Shown: positions 33,901 through 43,959, numbered from the stretch's first letter. The stretch: 64,000 bases of DNA from Erodium maritimum (GCA_963921825.1 OY997590.1:60192012-60256011), one strand, 5' to 3'. Notes: a model not told the origin generated them from the letters alone. Program-made: numbers and translations.

Positions 33901-34933
33901 CTCTGAGGTCCACCTCGTCCTTCTTCAAGCTTCTCCTACCTTCCAGCCACTGCACATTAGTACAAATGTGAGATTCAGCCCCGGTATCCAATACCCATGA
34001 ATCTTTGGAAGTAGTGAGATTTAGCTCTATAAAGAAAATACCTGATGAAGGCACAGTCCCACCGCCCTTCTTCAGATCATCCAGAAACTTCCTGCAATCT
34101 TTCTTCCAGTGACCAGGCTGTTGACAGTAGAAGCAGACATTCTCGACATCCTTCCCCTTCCTTGAGGACTCCCCGGTCCTAGGAGGGTTAGGACGCTTCG
34201 GATGCCTCATCTTTCCTGCCAAGTGCATAGGGGCCTTGCCCTTACCACTAACAGTTCCCTTATTCTTGAAACTGTTTCCCTGTCTGACCATCAGAACATC
34301 CTTGGATCCCTGATCCTTGACGTTCTTTTCAGCAGTTACCAACATTCCATGCAACTCTGAAATGGTCTTGTCCATATCGTGCATATGATAGTTCATGACG
34401 AACGTAGCATATGAACGAGGAAGGGAACGCAGAACCACATCCGCTGCCATCTCGTTCTCTATCTTAAGACCCAGTCGATTAAGATGTTCGAGATGCCCCT
34501 TCATCTTTAGGACATGAGGACCCACGGAGACTCCTGCTGACATTTTGCAGGAGAGAAGTTCATTAAGGACATTGTATCTCACGATACGTGCCCTTTCCTT
34601 GAACATACCCTTTATGATCCCCATCATAGTATAGGGGTCATCAGAGTACTCCATGAACTGGTCTTGGAGATCAGACTCCATGCAGCCCAGCATAATACAT
34701 GCCACATCTATAGAATCGCTAAGGTGCTTTTGGTATGCATCCTTAACGGCCCTAATGGCATTATTAGCTGGCTCCTCAGGGATAGCCTGGTCTAGGACAT
34801 ATTCTTTGCGCTCGAATTTGAGGACTATCCTCAAGTTTCTGTCCCAGTCCAAGTAGTTTGTCCCACTTAGCTTGATCCTATCAAGAATGGTTTTTAGTGA
34901 CAAACTACTATTGTTCGCTGAAGTACTTGCCAT
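30908..34933 (-). CDS. Copia Gag-Pol polyprotein, 1341 aa
   Basis: One open frame without stops. Domains in order: Gag (UBN2-like, about 1-215); CCHC zinc knuckle CFYCQQPGHWKKDC (about 265-278); aspartic protease WVLDTGAESHIC (about 312); GAG-pre-integrase with HCRLGHINEKRI (about 453); integrase core with SDVCGPMS (about 514), LRSDRGGEY and GVSERRNRT for D,D,E. The reverse transcriptase begins near 842 (NQVWELVDPIGG), with MDVKTVFLNGNL and YVDDILLIGND (about 1010). RNase H has GYVDASFQTD, STTEAEYIA and CDNTGAIAQ (about 1184-1290). All catalytic residues I can check are present; MDVKTVFLNG has Thr where Ala is usual. It makes the proteins for reverse transcription and integration of the element. 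Confidence 0.97.
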   Translation of the reverse strand: MASTSANNSSLSLKTILDRIKLSGTNYLDWDRNLRIVLKFERKEYVLDQAIPEEPANNAIRAVKDAYQKHLSDSIDVACIMLGCMESDLQDQFMEYSDDPYTMMGIIKGMFKERARIVRYNVLNELLSCKMSAGVSVGPHVLKMKGHLEHLNRLGLKIENEMAADVVLRSLPRSYATFVMNYHMHDMDKTISELHGMLVTAEKNVKDQGSKDVLMVRQGNSFKNKGTVSGKGKAPMHLAGKMRHPKRPNPPRTGESSRKGKDVENVCFYCQQPGHWKKDCRKFLDDLKKGGGTVPSSGIFFIELNLTTSKDSWVLDTGAESHICTNVQWLEGRRSLKKDEVDLRVGNKTRVVATAVGSISLLLPSGLVFVLNNVYCVPTFSRNIVSISLLDKEGYNFDVGNGIFNILCNDIFYASAKMVGGLYILDMDNNASSSIYNVNTKRSKSNDLDQTLLWHCRLGHINEKRISTLHKCGLLSPFEFHSIDRCESCLMGKLTKAPFIGRGERAGDLLGLIHSDVCGPMSTLARRGFSYFITFTDDFSRYGYVYLMRHKSEAFDKFKEFKTEVENQLGKSIKALRSDRGGEYLTTEFLDHLAESGILSEWTPPGTPQLNGVSERRNRTLLDMVRSMISGTDLPISFWGYALETAAFILNRAPTKAVEGTPFEKWRGRKPVLSFLKIWGCETYVKRLVPTKLEPRSDKCTFVGYPKETMGYYFYKPSENTVFVARGGVFMEREFISKDVSGRVVHLEEIQGGTDPTDPLDNPVEEPEMVVEQGPVPATIPEGPRRSERVSRPPPRYGYFVSGGDGELVVDHDDPATFQEAVDGPDSELWLGAMREEMQSMSDNQVWELVDPIGGVRTIGCKWIFKVKMDMEGNPQTYKARLVAKGYRQIQGIDYEETFSPVAMVKSIRILLAIAAYHDYEIWQMDVKTVFLNGNLSEDVYMSQPEGFVDPKNKGKICKLLKSIYGLKQASRSWNLRFDEAVIGFGFIKNEDEPCVYKKANGGMITFLVLYVDDILLIGNDIPTLHETKAWLGKCFSMKDLGDAAYILGIKIYRDRTKRVLGLSQSTYVNKVLSRFSMLDSKKGLLPARHGVHLSKTQCPKTPDELKRMMRIPYASAVGSIMYSMICTRPDVSYALSCTSRHQSNPGEEHWIAVKAILKYLRRTKDAFLVYGGKDDSELVVNGYVDASFQTDPDDFRSQSGYVFTLNGGAFSWKSVKQDTVADSTTEAEYIAAAEAAKEAVWIRKFTAGLGVIKNPSSPVNLFCDNTGAIAQAKEPRSHNKSKHVLRRYHLIREILNRGDVKITYIATDDNIADPLTKALSLPKHERHVRSMGIDWSLDWN

Positions 34934-36469
34934 TTGATCTACACGACAAACAAAATATAATCAGTAAACTGAATAAATTTTATGAAGATCAAGTTCAAAC
35001 ACCAACCAATTGATTCTAAACCTTTAGAACCTAAAACCAAGATCCTTGATTCACCCGATTAAGCTGAACTAATGCTCACTACTTAATCGAGCTATGTAGG
35101 TAGGACTCCATCCAATCACATCCAATGTGACTCTTGGCTAGGGTATGTACTCATGTACACGGCTTACCCTATCTAATACCCTAGCTCAACCTCAGGCTGA
35201 GAATCGTAGTCGGGTCCACCAATTTTCAACTATGGCCCGTCACTATGTGGGTGCTCCGCTAATGCGCACGACACCTACACATGTCGTCCAAACCTACTAC
35301 CCCGCTTTCCCATGGATGCTCCGCTAATGCGCACGACACCCATAGGACGGGGAGGTAGTAAGGTGTTGATAATTGGGAGGTATCGGACATGACCCGTTTT
35401 TACTTGTCCGGTTGTGTTTTAAACTTTTGGCACATCCTAGATGCGATGAGCACATCAACTACATTCCAAATGTAATGATGCCTCCAATTACATCCAATGT
35501 AATTCTTCCTTCGAACCCGTCAACTACATCCAATGTAATGACGATTCTAAGGGCTCACAGACAATGATTAAAACCAATTTTATCTTTGCATGTGAGGTGA
35601 TATGCTCGGTAAATTAAGTTAAGCATGCAATTCTAAAACACATAGAAAAGATCATGCAAAAACTAAACCAAGCATAAAGCGTTAAATATGTACATAATAG
35701 CCCACTAAACTAACTCCCACTAGCTTCTTGAGCTCCACCGACTCCAAGCCGATGTCAAAACCCGAGAAGCCACCAAATGACCTTTTCGCCCTTTCTTCGT
35801 CTTGAGTAAAATATTACAATTTAATACACGACTCGCAGGTCGGGAATTAATAAATATTACAAATAAGTGGTACGACGACCACACCTCGAAAAAAAATAAT
35901 TACACGCTAACTCTAACGGCTCGCAGGCCGTGAAAAGCGATAAATAATTAAAACAAACTCGGGGCTATTATGTACACCATGCCAACATCACATCACACAT
36001 CGTGTTATCAAACAAGCATGTTATCAAACATCATGTGATTTTCCGGTTTTAATTAATTGCCAAGTTTCGAAAATTTTTGATACTCGGTTTATCGAAACCG
36101 TTCAAAATTGAAACTTTTGAACATTTGATTTTTGAGTTCATCAAGACGGTTCCAAACTCGTCATGACTAACAAAACGGTTTAGCTCGGCATATTGACCAT
36201 CCAATGGTCATGCTTGGCCTAGCTCCGTCCAACGGAGCCCCGTTCGGTCCCGGTTTCGGCTCCCCGAGAGTCCCGCTCCCGAGACCCGAAAAATCAAATT
36301 TTTTTTTCAAAAATTCCAGATTTGATAAACTTTTCAAAAATTCATTTTTCATGCATTAAACCCATAAACAAGAATTTAAAACATGTTATCAAACAATTTA
36401 GCAAATTAACATGCAAAACCGAAACTAGCAAGCAAAACCGAAAGTTCTCTTGTGAATCCCGAAGGTAGC
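34934..36469 (-). other. Untranslated leader of the intact Copia element
   Basis: About 1.5 kb between primer-binding site and Gag start. It contains a set of short hairpin-forming inverted repeats: TCACATCCAATGTGA (35116-35130), ACATTCCAAATGT (35461-35473), AATTACATCCAATGTAATT (35486-35504) and ACATCCAATGT (35525-35535). A GCTCCGCTAATGCGCACGAC unit occurs twice (about 35252 and 35319). The related decayed element at 54953-63309 keeps the same layout. Long leaders with RNA structure are expected to serve packaging or translation, which is inference here. Confidence 0.75.
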
Positions 36470-36485
36470 ACGGCTCTGATACCAC
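36470..36485 (-). other. Primer-binding site (initiator tRNA-Met) of the intact Copia element
   Basis: On the minus strand, directly after the 5' LTR, the sequence is GTGGTATCAGAGCC. TGGTATCAGAGC is complementary to the 3' end of plant initiator tRNA-Met. Confidence 0.92.
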
Positions 36486-38161
36486 TGTTGGGTCTCGATG
36501 GAGGGTATGAACACATACTTGCAGCGGAAATAACTCGAGACCATGTCATAGAACACTACCAAATATTAGATACACAAGAGAATAAACAATATGGATGTTT
36601 CCTTACCAACTAGTTCAAGAAAAGGAAGAGAACACCAAAGAAACGATGATCGGCTTGAGTCTCCAAGACGCCTACGTATCCAAATGGAATCAAAGCCACG
36701 TAGTTCTTCTTTAGATGACTCAAGAACACAACAAGAGGGGGGAAAAGTGCCAAACTCGAAATTGTAGTGTGAGAGGGAGAGAAGTTGTGTTTCTATTCTT
36801 GTCTTGTGATTTGTTGTAGGAAAAAGATGACTTAAACCATCAACAACCATCAAGGACAAGTAAGGTGTGAAGCATGGTGTGAAGTAAGACAAGCATGGTG
36901 CTAAGTATGGCAAGACAAGATGGGTTAGGTGGTGAATCACCAACACCTTAATCCTTGTCTTGCTTACTTAGTACTAATTAATCAAGACTTGATTAATTAG
37001 TTCCATGGGCCTTGGTTGCATGGGCCTTTCATGGGCCTCTTGGAACATGGCCCATGGCCATTCCCAACGAGGTCCCGTGACGTGCTCATCGCCTCCAAGC
37101 CTTCCATACCGGAAATGTCCAACATTATCCGACGCGATCAATCCCAAGACTCCAAGCCTTGTCTTGATCCGTAATGTCCTATTCACTTACGGGCACATGA
37201 CCCAAAACCCAGTTTTGGTCATGTCCCGAGACAACTCTCTTTTGGCCATTCTCCATAAATGTGTCAATGAGTTTCATCCTTCGGTGTGACCCTTAGGTCT
37301 ATGCATGTCGATAGATCAACGTAAAATCCCATTTTACTTGATCCTATATAAGTGGCAACTAACGAGACTTTAGTATTGCCTGACACTACATAGCGAATCG
37401 AACCAATCGATTCTAACCTTTCCGTCCTCCCTGTCATTATCCTTTTATCTCCGATATCCTGATTGAGATAAGGCATAGAGCCGTCATCCTTATTATTCTC
37501 AATCACTGTTCCTTGATATGTGAGATGACTGAATATATGATACCTAGTATCATGTGCATGGCCATGCTATTCTTTCAGTCACTCTCGATCAAGCGGCCGA
37601 GAACCGATATCTTTCCCATACCTCAGTATGAGGGATAAATCCCTTAGCCGTCTTTCGTGTCACTCATGCAACCCGTCCCCAAGCCAATCCTGGCCGTTAT
37701 GGAAGCCCTGTTACGGACAACGTTAGGCTCAGGTCAAACTTAGTTGTTGACTGCATAGTGATCACAAAGACTCCTTGGTCTAAGGATACATGACAAGCTA
37801 CGACACTGAATATGTTAATGACTCAATCTATGGCACATATTCAGGGCGGGTCGTCCAATATCATGTCCCACATGATATCTATGATCAGACTCCGGAATCC
37901 CATTCCAATGACTAACAGAACGTAAGCCATGAAGAGCCATCTTTCATACTAGTCGCTTCTAGTGAAGCTTTATTGACTAGGGACCCATCGAGTGTGATCC
38001 ATCTCGATCTATGGTTCTATTCGCATGGTGGGCATAGATCAGAAATCACATCGATATATTACTCCAACACATAAGTAATAGAAAGCCGCTTTAATCTTAT
38101 TGCTAATGATGATATATACATTTGGACATTTATGATTGAACTACGGGCACTAAGACTAACA
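36486..38161 (-). repeat. 5' LTR of the intact Copia element (right copy)
   Basis: 1676 bp, same length and ends as the left LTR. It provides the promoter for the minus-strand polyprotein transcript. Confidence 0.95.
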
Positions 38162-38166
38162 GTTGA

Positions 38167-38762
38167 AGCTTCGACAGATGTGGCTTAGGCTTGAGACAAC
38201 GCTCCAGAAAAATCGATTTGTTTCCAAAACAATATCACCAAATGATATCAAACATCGCGGGTTTTACCAAAGAAATAGGACCTCTTGAACTTGACCAGAG
38301 AACGACATAGGTGAATCTAGCCACCGCCATCGCTGCTGGGCTCCCTGAATGGACAATGAGGCTCCACCGGCGAGAGTAGGCCTTGCGCTCTCCTCTGTAA
38401 GGTGCTGGACTGAAGACACTCCTTAACGTCGAAGCTTGGATGAATTCGTGGAAGAAGGGCCTGTAAATCTACAACAATGAACATATCTGGAGTTGTGTTC
38501 ATTTTAGAGAGTGAGATTATAAACTAGGAGAGTTAGATAGAAATTGGGTAGCATGAGATCTCGAACCAAGCCGGCGACCTCACCATAGTCTCTGATTTTG
38601 TGATGAATTCAAAACATGAAAGTATGAAGATGAAAGGTCGTGGATAAGAACATGTTCGGTTGGTTCGAATAGAAGGTGTGAATATGAAAGGATAAGTACA
38701 CGAGAAGATATGTTGGTTTAGATTATTTTTTATTAGTATATTATAAAAATGATGTTTTGTAA
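38167..38762. other. Middle interior of the large Mutator-like element
   Basis: Continues the host element after the Copia insertion. No recognised gene. It ends at the inner Mutator-like element with its TTATTAATT duplication. Confidence 0.55.
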
Positions 38763-38771
38763 TTATTAATT

Positions 38772-40234
38772 GGGTAAACAAATGCATACCCTTAAGTATG
38801 TACGTTTAACCGATGATTACCCTAAAGTTTAAAGTTAACTGATGCATACCCTGAAGTTTCATATATTAACTCAAAACCCCTTCCGTTAGTCAGACGGTAA
38901 CAGTGAAGTTGTAAAAAGACCAAAATACCCTCAATTACCCTTCTATATTGCACAACCTGCCATAATTCAGCTTTTAATTTTTTTTCATTATTTTTTTCCT
39001 TTGTTTACATTTTTTTAATTTTCTATTTTTAATTCTAAATCTTTATTTACAAATTTCAAATTATGTTTTTTTAATTTCAGATTTTAATATAACCCAAAAC
39101 CCCTGTCGGCAGGGGATTTGCAAAAAAAAAAACTAAAAATCATCACCACACTGAGTACAACTGAACCATACTTTCACAACTTTACACCCAAACTTCTCTA
39201 GCCATCCACAAATTTTCCTCCCATATCAACCAGTGATCCAATTGTTGCTTCAGACATTTACTTGGGAAAAGATGATAAAAGGATTAATATCAGCACTAAG
39301 AACAGACTCTAACCTTTGTTGACAATAAAATCTCCAACCAAATGTACAACATTCATCAATCCCATAATCAAATCATATGGTTGTTTGCTAAACCAAACCA
39401 AATCGAATGTACAACAACCAGATATGTTATTTGTAAATCTGAAACCAAACCCCTAAACCGCAAAAAAAACCCTAAAATCCCTAACCCAACAACCTGCATC
39501 GACTTTGTGGACTAGCACACTCAGAACCTCACCGGAGATTAGATCTGCCCAACCGGAGAATAGAACGACACCACACGCTGGAGAACAGAGAGCCTAAACC
39601 CCAAACACCACACGACGGTGGCGAGGTGGAGGCGAATGGAGCAGATCTGGTTCGAGGTTGTGGCCGGCGTGGTTGCATGGTTGCGCGTGGTGGTCGAGGC
39701 CGTGGCCGGCTTGGTTACGTACCCATATGACGGTTGATTTCAGAGATAAGATTGGGAGATGAGGGAGTAGATCTGGTTTTTGAGGGAGGAGACGAGAGAG
39801 GTGCTTTGTTCTTGTGGGTGGTTTTGGCTCTTCTGTGGTCTCTAGGTCGTCGCTGGAGAGGAGGAGGAAGGACTGGTCGAGTTTGGGTTTTGGCGGCGCG
39901 AAGAGGAAGATGGGGTTGGGGAAGAGAGAGTTTGAGAGAGGAGGGGATTACGTGATTAGAGAGAGAGGGGTTGGTTTAGGTTTTATTAGTATATATTTAT
40001 TTTATTTATTTTTTTATTAATTTAATTTTTATTTAGAAAATATAAAAAAATGAACAGTATTGAGGGCATTTTGGGTATATTTGAAAAAATGAACAGTAAA
40101 CTGACGGATCTGACTGACGGAAGGGGTTCTGGGTTAATACATGAAACTTCAGGGTATGCATTAGTTAACTTTAAACTTCAGGGTATTCATCGGTTAAATG
40201 TGCATACTTAAGGGTATGCATTTGTAATTTACCC
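38772..40234. mobile_element. Inner Mutator-like element, 1463 bp, with ~125-bp inverted repeats
   Basis: Terminal inverted repeats at 38772-38897 and 40101-40234. Both contain ATGCATACCCTTAAGTATG and repeated ACCCTGAAGTTTAAAGTTAA units. A perfect 9-bp duplication TTATTAATT flanks it (38763-38771 and 40235-40243), as for Mutator-type elements. The interior is AT-rich and then, at about 39500-39960, clearly GC-richer, with open stretches such as GDEGVDLVFEGGDERG. No known protein was recognised. A captured host fragment (Pack-MULE) is possible but unproven. No transposase. Confidence 0.88.
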
Positions 40235-40243
40235 TTATTAATT

Positions 40244-40464
40244 TTGTGTAATTACTTTATTTATTTTTATAATATTATATATTTTTATTTATTATTGAAT
40301 GAGGCTATAAAAGTAATTTCCCTTAAAATATTCATAGGTTCAAATGAGAAAAGGGTGAAATTGTCATTTCACTCTCCACTAACGGTCACATGACTAACAT
40401 AATGGAATATTCTGTTAGATTTTTAACCTCAAATCGAAAAAAGGTTCGTGGACCGAACCATAGG
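40244..40464. repeat. Inner part of the right inverted repeat of the large Mutator-like element
   Basis: Reverse complement of the left repeat's inner half (TTAGATTTTTAACCTCAAAT and GTTCGTGGACCGAACC pair with the left end). It is cut off from the outer half by solo LTR B. Confidence 0.75.
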
Positions 40465-40469
40465 GGTAC

Positions 40470-41920
40470 TGACACTCCGAGATTTAACCCTCAGAATGGC
40501 ACGGCAAGCGTACCGGTCGTCAAGTAGTATTCGGGTTTTAAGTCCGAGATATCGTACCCAAGGGAGAAAATAAGCAAGCTCTTTAGTTAATTAATTCGAT
40601 GGTCAAGCTATTCCTATAACGATGGTTGGTTTTTGTTTCAGAAAATATTAAATTCAAGCAAGTAATGAGAATATATGAATGATCAGAAATGAAGAACAAA
40701 GTCACAACGGCGTTGTAAATCAGAGATAAAAAGGTGATCTAGGACATTAACGGGGTTCGAATGTGATGAATGACTTAACGGAGTTCGGTGTGCATTTGTA
40801 ACTAATACTATTCTAAGGGCAACAGGAATTCTCTAAGTATAGTCCTAACCATCTCTCGATCGTATTAGGACCCTAACATACTCGGTCCACCTAATTATCT
40901 CTAATCTAGGTGTAGAGCGGTATATAGCATTAGATTCTATGAATTCCTCTAACTTTCGGGTTTTACTCCTATAGCTATTGCACTCGTGTCAGTCTAACCA
41001 TATTCTGGCTTAGATTAAAACCCGAGCTATCTCATTCCTTTTCCTCCTATTAACCTCATTTCTCAATTGTTGGTTAACACGATTTAAACATTTCTCACGT
41101 GATCAAGGCGAAAAAGGCATTACGAACAGAATGAGATAAACAAAATCCTAATACTAGTTTAACAATTGCATAACCCGAACAAGTTAATTCTACTCATCAC
41201 ATCTTTACCCCTAGCCCTAGATCAATGGGAGTTTAGTTCATAGCAAGGAGACGAGAACACAAGGAATTGATACAAACCTTGATACTCATATTAGTCCAAT
41301 GAAGTAATACAATTGTCAAAGTTTAATCAAAACCTACAAAACCTTCGATGATGATTTCCACTCTCTTTTGATCTTCAAGTCTTCTCTTCCAAGTGCTCTT
41401 CAAGTTCTCCCAAGGTGTCTTTTCTTTCTCAATTTCGTCATTCCCTAATATAATGACCTAATATCTCTTTTATATGTTGAGTTAAATCTGATTAAAAATG
41501 GGAAACGCGGCTGGAAATCGCGTTTCTGACGTCTGCACTGTTGCATGCACGCCGTGCATTTCAGGGTGCATCTTAAGTTGCACCGGTTATTTGCACGGCG
41601 TGCAACTCTCCGGTGCAGATTTTTTTGTCTCTGATCTAGATGCGTCACCAAGTTGCACGCCGTGCAACAAGTGGTGCACTGCTTCTTTGCACCCCGTGCA
41701 ACGAAGTGGTGCGCCTGACTGACACTTCTGACCAGCTTCCAATTTGGCTCCGTTTCGCTCCCGTTTCACCCCTTTTTGCTCCAGTTGCTTGGCGAACTCT
41801 GAAATAAGATCAATTACACAAAATGAGAGTAAAATGCATCATTTTATATTAACTCGAGATTAAAAAGAACATAAATGTGGGCTAATGACATCTAAATAGA
41901 TGTATTTTATGTCCACATCA
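40470..41920 (-). mobile_element. Solo LTR B, 1.45 kb, inserted in a terminal inverted repeat
   Basis: Same family as solo LTR A, in opposite orientation. On the minus strand it starts TGATGTGGACATAAAATAC and ends GAGTGTCA. Flanked by GGTAC (40465-40469) and AGTAC (41921-41925), a 4/5 duplication. A TATA box lies on the minus strand near 41475 (CATATAAAAG). The repeat array at 41520-41720 lies just upstream of it. No internal region. Confidence 0.75.
41520..41720. repeat. TGCACGNCGTGCA palindrome array in U3 of solo LTR B
   Basis: Three exact 13-bp palindromes TGCACGNCGTGCA at 41546-41558, 41592-41604 and 41654-41666, plus several half-matches (GGTGCA, TTGCACCCCGTGCAA). They correspond in place to the array in solo LTR A although the sequence between the palindromes differs. 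Confidence 0.75.
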
Positions 41921-42011
41921 AGTACCAAAATGGTCGTTCCCGAACATGTGAGACCTTATTGTCCGGTGACCGAACATAAAGGTACCAAAATGTATTTAAC
42001 TCTAAAATAAA

Positions 42012-42239
42012 TTGAAACTTCAACTAACACAATAAAATAAATTTAGTAAATGAAATAAAAAAAGGGGGTCGAAATTACTTGGGTTGAAACCAGGTTGCAT
42101 GTAAGGACTCGGGAAAAAACCGTGGTTATTGTTCTAGTTGATGTTCAACATCCGTTGAAAGCCGCCGAGATGATCTACGTTGAAATAGGGTTGTTGTTTG
42201 GGTTGATCCGATGTGTACTCATGTTGCTCTTGTGAAGAC
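42012..42239 (-). pseudogene. Harbinger Myb/NAM-like gene, block 1 (N-terminal)
   Basis: Minus-strand translation from about 42239 gives EQHEYTSDQPKQQPYFN, then VDHLGGFQRMLNIN, a stop, and HGFFPSPYMQPGFNP. This is the Gln/Asn/Pro-rich start typical before the Myb domain of Harbinger ORF2 proteins. It joins the block at 28140 once the 13.75-kb Mutator-like element and one 9-bp duplication are removed. The right edge is cut by a Copia LTR fragment. Confidence 0.6.
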
Positions 42240-42680
42240 TGTTGCGTCTCAAGGTAGGGTTAGAGATGAACCAACTCGCAGCGAAAAAACAATGAAAACC
42301 AAGAGACAATTAAGCCATGAAACAACTACAAAAGAATGGATCACAAGAGAAAAAAATCAGCATTTTCATACCAAATGAAGAACACCGAGAAAGGGCGATC
42401 GACTTGAGTCTCCAAGATGCGTACGTATCCACTTGGGAATCAAAGCCACGTAGTTATTCTTATGAGGACTCAAGAAGACCAAAAATGGAGGAAGAGATCA
42501 TCCTTGGCCGAAATTAAAGGGGGGAGGGAGAGAAATTGTTTCCTATTTGTGTCTTGTGTTTGTTATGTTGAAAAAAGATGACTTAAACATAACAAACTCC
42601 ATCTACCTGTCCAACTAAAGGCATGAGACAAGCATGGTCACAAGTAAGGTGTAAATAAGACAAGTTTAGAGCTAAGAGAG
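42240..42680 (-). mobile_element. Copia LTR fragment, same family as the intact element
   Basis: Begins TGTTGCGTCTC and aligns with the start of the intact Copia LTR: the ACTTGAGTCTCCAAGA, GAATCAAAGCCACGTAGTT and GATGACTTAAACAT blocks are shared. It stops after about 430 bp at a LINE sequence. Divergence from the intact LTR is clearly visible. Confidence 0.75.
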
Positions 42681-43149
42681 GCTGATATTGTAGCAAAAGG
42701 CAAGATCGAAAGAGATAAGAGAGGCTGAGCAGGTTTAGTAAACCGTTGCTTGAAATGCAAGGCTGCGTGATCTTGTATTTCCTTAGGGTCAGATAGAATA
42801 GAAGAACCATCTCTGATAATAGAAATTTTCAACACGATGGAAATATTTGGAACAATTATCACCTTTATCAAACCATCTCTGTGTCGATTTTTGGCACCAA
42901 ATCCAAGCTAAAACTTTTTGTGTTTTGATCAGTTTTACTTTTAGCAATGAGCGTTGAATGCACTCCGCATTTGTAAGATTTCTGGAGTCCAAAACTTTGT
43001 CTAAAAAATCAATCTCCTTGGACAAAGATTCTACTTAATAGGTTTGCTCTTCCAAATACTTCTCGCTTCCAGACCTTGAGGTCTTCCCTGAGACACTTAA
43101 GCTTAAACCATAAACAATAACTTGGAGATCTTGAGCATACATATGAATC

Positions 43150-43937
43150 CTAATAACCACGAATCAGCAAAAGAAAATCCTTCGAATCCAACCAAACATT
43201 GAGAAACCTAAAAGGCTTCGGTCCCCAATTTATGGTTTCGGGTTCAAGAATGACATGGCGATGATCAGATAACCCTCTTCCCAAACCTTTTTTAGAGATG
43301 TTTTCGAATGTAATTAGGAACTCTGGGGATACTAGGAAACGATCCAACCGAGTAGCCTTGGAACCCGATCCATACCAAGTAAATTTACAACCTTCCAGCC
43401 TCAGATTAGTCAGACCAAGAGTTAGAATAAAGTTCAAGAAGCAGTTGCTATCTTGAACTGAAAAATCACTGTTGCGGCGTTCCTCAAGCAAAAGAACATA
43501 ATTAAAGTCGCCTCCTACACACAATACATCTGAAAACCAGGAATTATAGGAAAAAATCTCTTCCTACAAAGCAGCCCTATAAGACTCATTACTTGGCGCA
43601 TAATTTTTTTATTTATCAAGACTAGGGGAGATTATAAACCAACCCACAAACCAAACTACAAGATAACATTCTTTAAAATAACACAATCAGAGCATTGAAA
43701 TATCTCAAGTTTCCAGACTGTCAGAAGACTACTAGATGCTCCTTTAGTATGAGAGAAAGCATGACCCCAATCACCAAAAAAAAAACCATAACTTCGAATA
43801 AAAGAAGGATAGATAGAGACCACCTTAGTTTCTTGAAGGAAAACAAAGTCGGGATGCTCACATCTAATGGTAAAACTGATACACCGTCTCTTCTGGACGG
43901 AGTTTGTTCCTCTCACATTCCATGAGAGGAACTCCAT
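43150..43937 (-). pseudogene. LINE ORF2 endonuclease
   Basis: MEFLSWNVRGTNSVQKRRCI at the start, then FVFLQETKV with the catalytic glutamate. After a frame change come CVGGDFNYVLLLEERRN, KFTWYGSGSKATRLDRFLVS and LSDHRHVIL. These are the conserved blocks of the plant L1 EEP endonuclease in the right order. The frame breaks near 43660-43530. The following linker (STQRWFDKGDNCSKYFH, about 42900) is the usual motif before the RT. Confidence 0.85.
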
Positions 43938-43959
43938 GCTTTCAATGCAAGGTCAGAGA

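Larger units (their letters stand above)
29218..38161 (-). mobile_element. Full-length Copia LTR retrotransposon (8944 bp), apparently intact
   Basis: LTRs of equal length (1676 bp) at 29218-30893 and 36486-38161, starting TGTTGGGTC and ending GACTAACA. A perfect 5-bp duplication GTTGA flanks it (29213-29217 and 38162-38166). The element is in minus orientation: primer-binding site next to the right LTR, polypurine tract next to the left. One uninterrupted polyprotein gene lies between. Several stretches compared between the LTRs, including four translated blocks, showed no difference, so insertion is recent. Gene order protease-integrase-RT-RNase H makes it Copia; TNT1-94/Tork-like by general appearance, lineage tentative. 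Confidence 0.95.
28250..42002. mobile_element. Mutator-like element, 13.75 kb including nested insertions
   Basis: Terminal inverted repeats of about 165 bp. The left one (28250-28415) starts GAGTTAAATACATTTTGGTA; the right one ends TACCAAAATGTATTTAACTC and is split by solo LTR B (right part 41926-42002, inner part about 40370-40464). A perfect 9-bp duplication TAAAATAAA (28241-28249 and 42003-42011) matches Mutator-type insertion. Removing the Copia element, the inner Mutator-like element and solo LTR B leaves about 1.9 kb of its own sequence. No transposase is recognisable, so it is non-autonomous. It interrupts the Harbinger Myb/NAM-like gene. Confidence 0.85.

Noticed and set aside
39734-40020. 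Overlapping 73- and 68-aa frames as a new gene
   Set aside because: They are inside a non-autonomous Mutator-like element, have no recognisable domain, and owe their length to GC/purine-rich composition.
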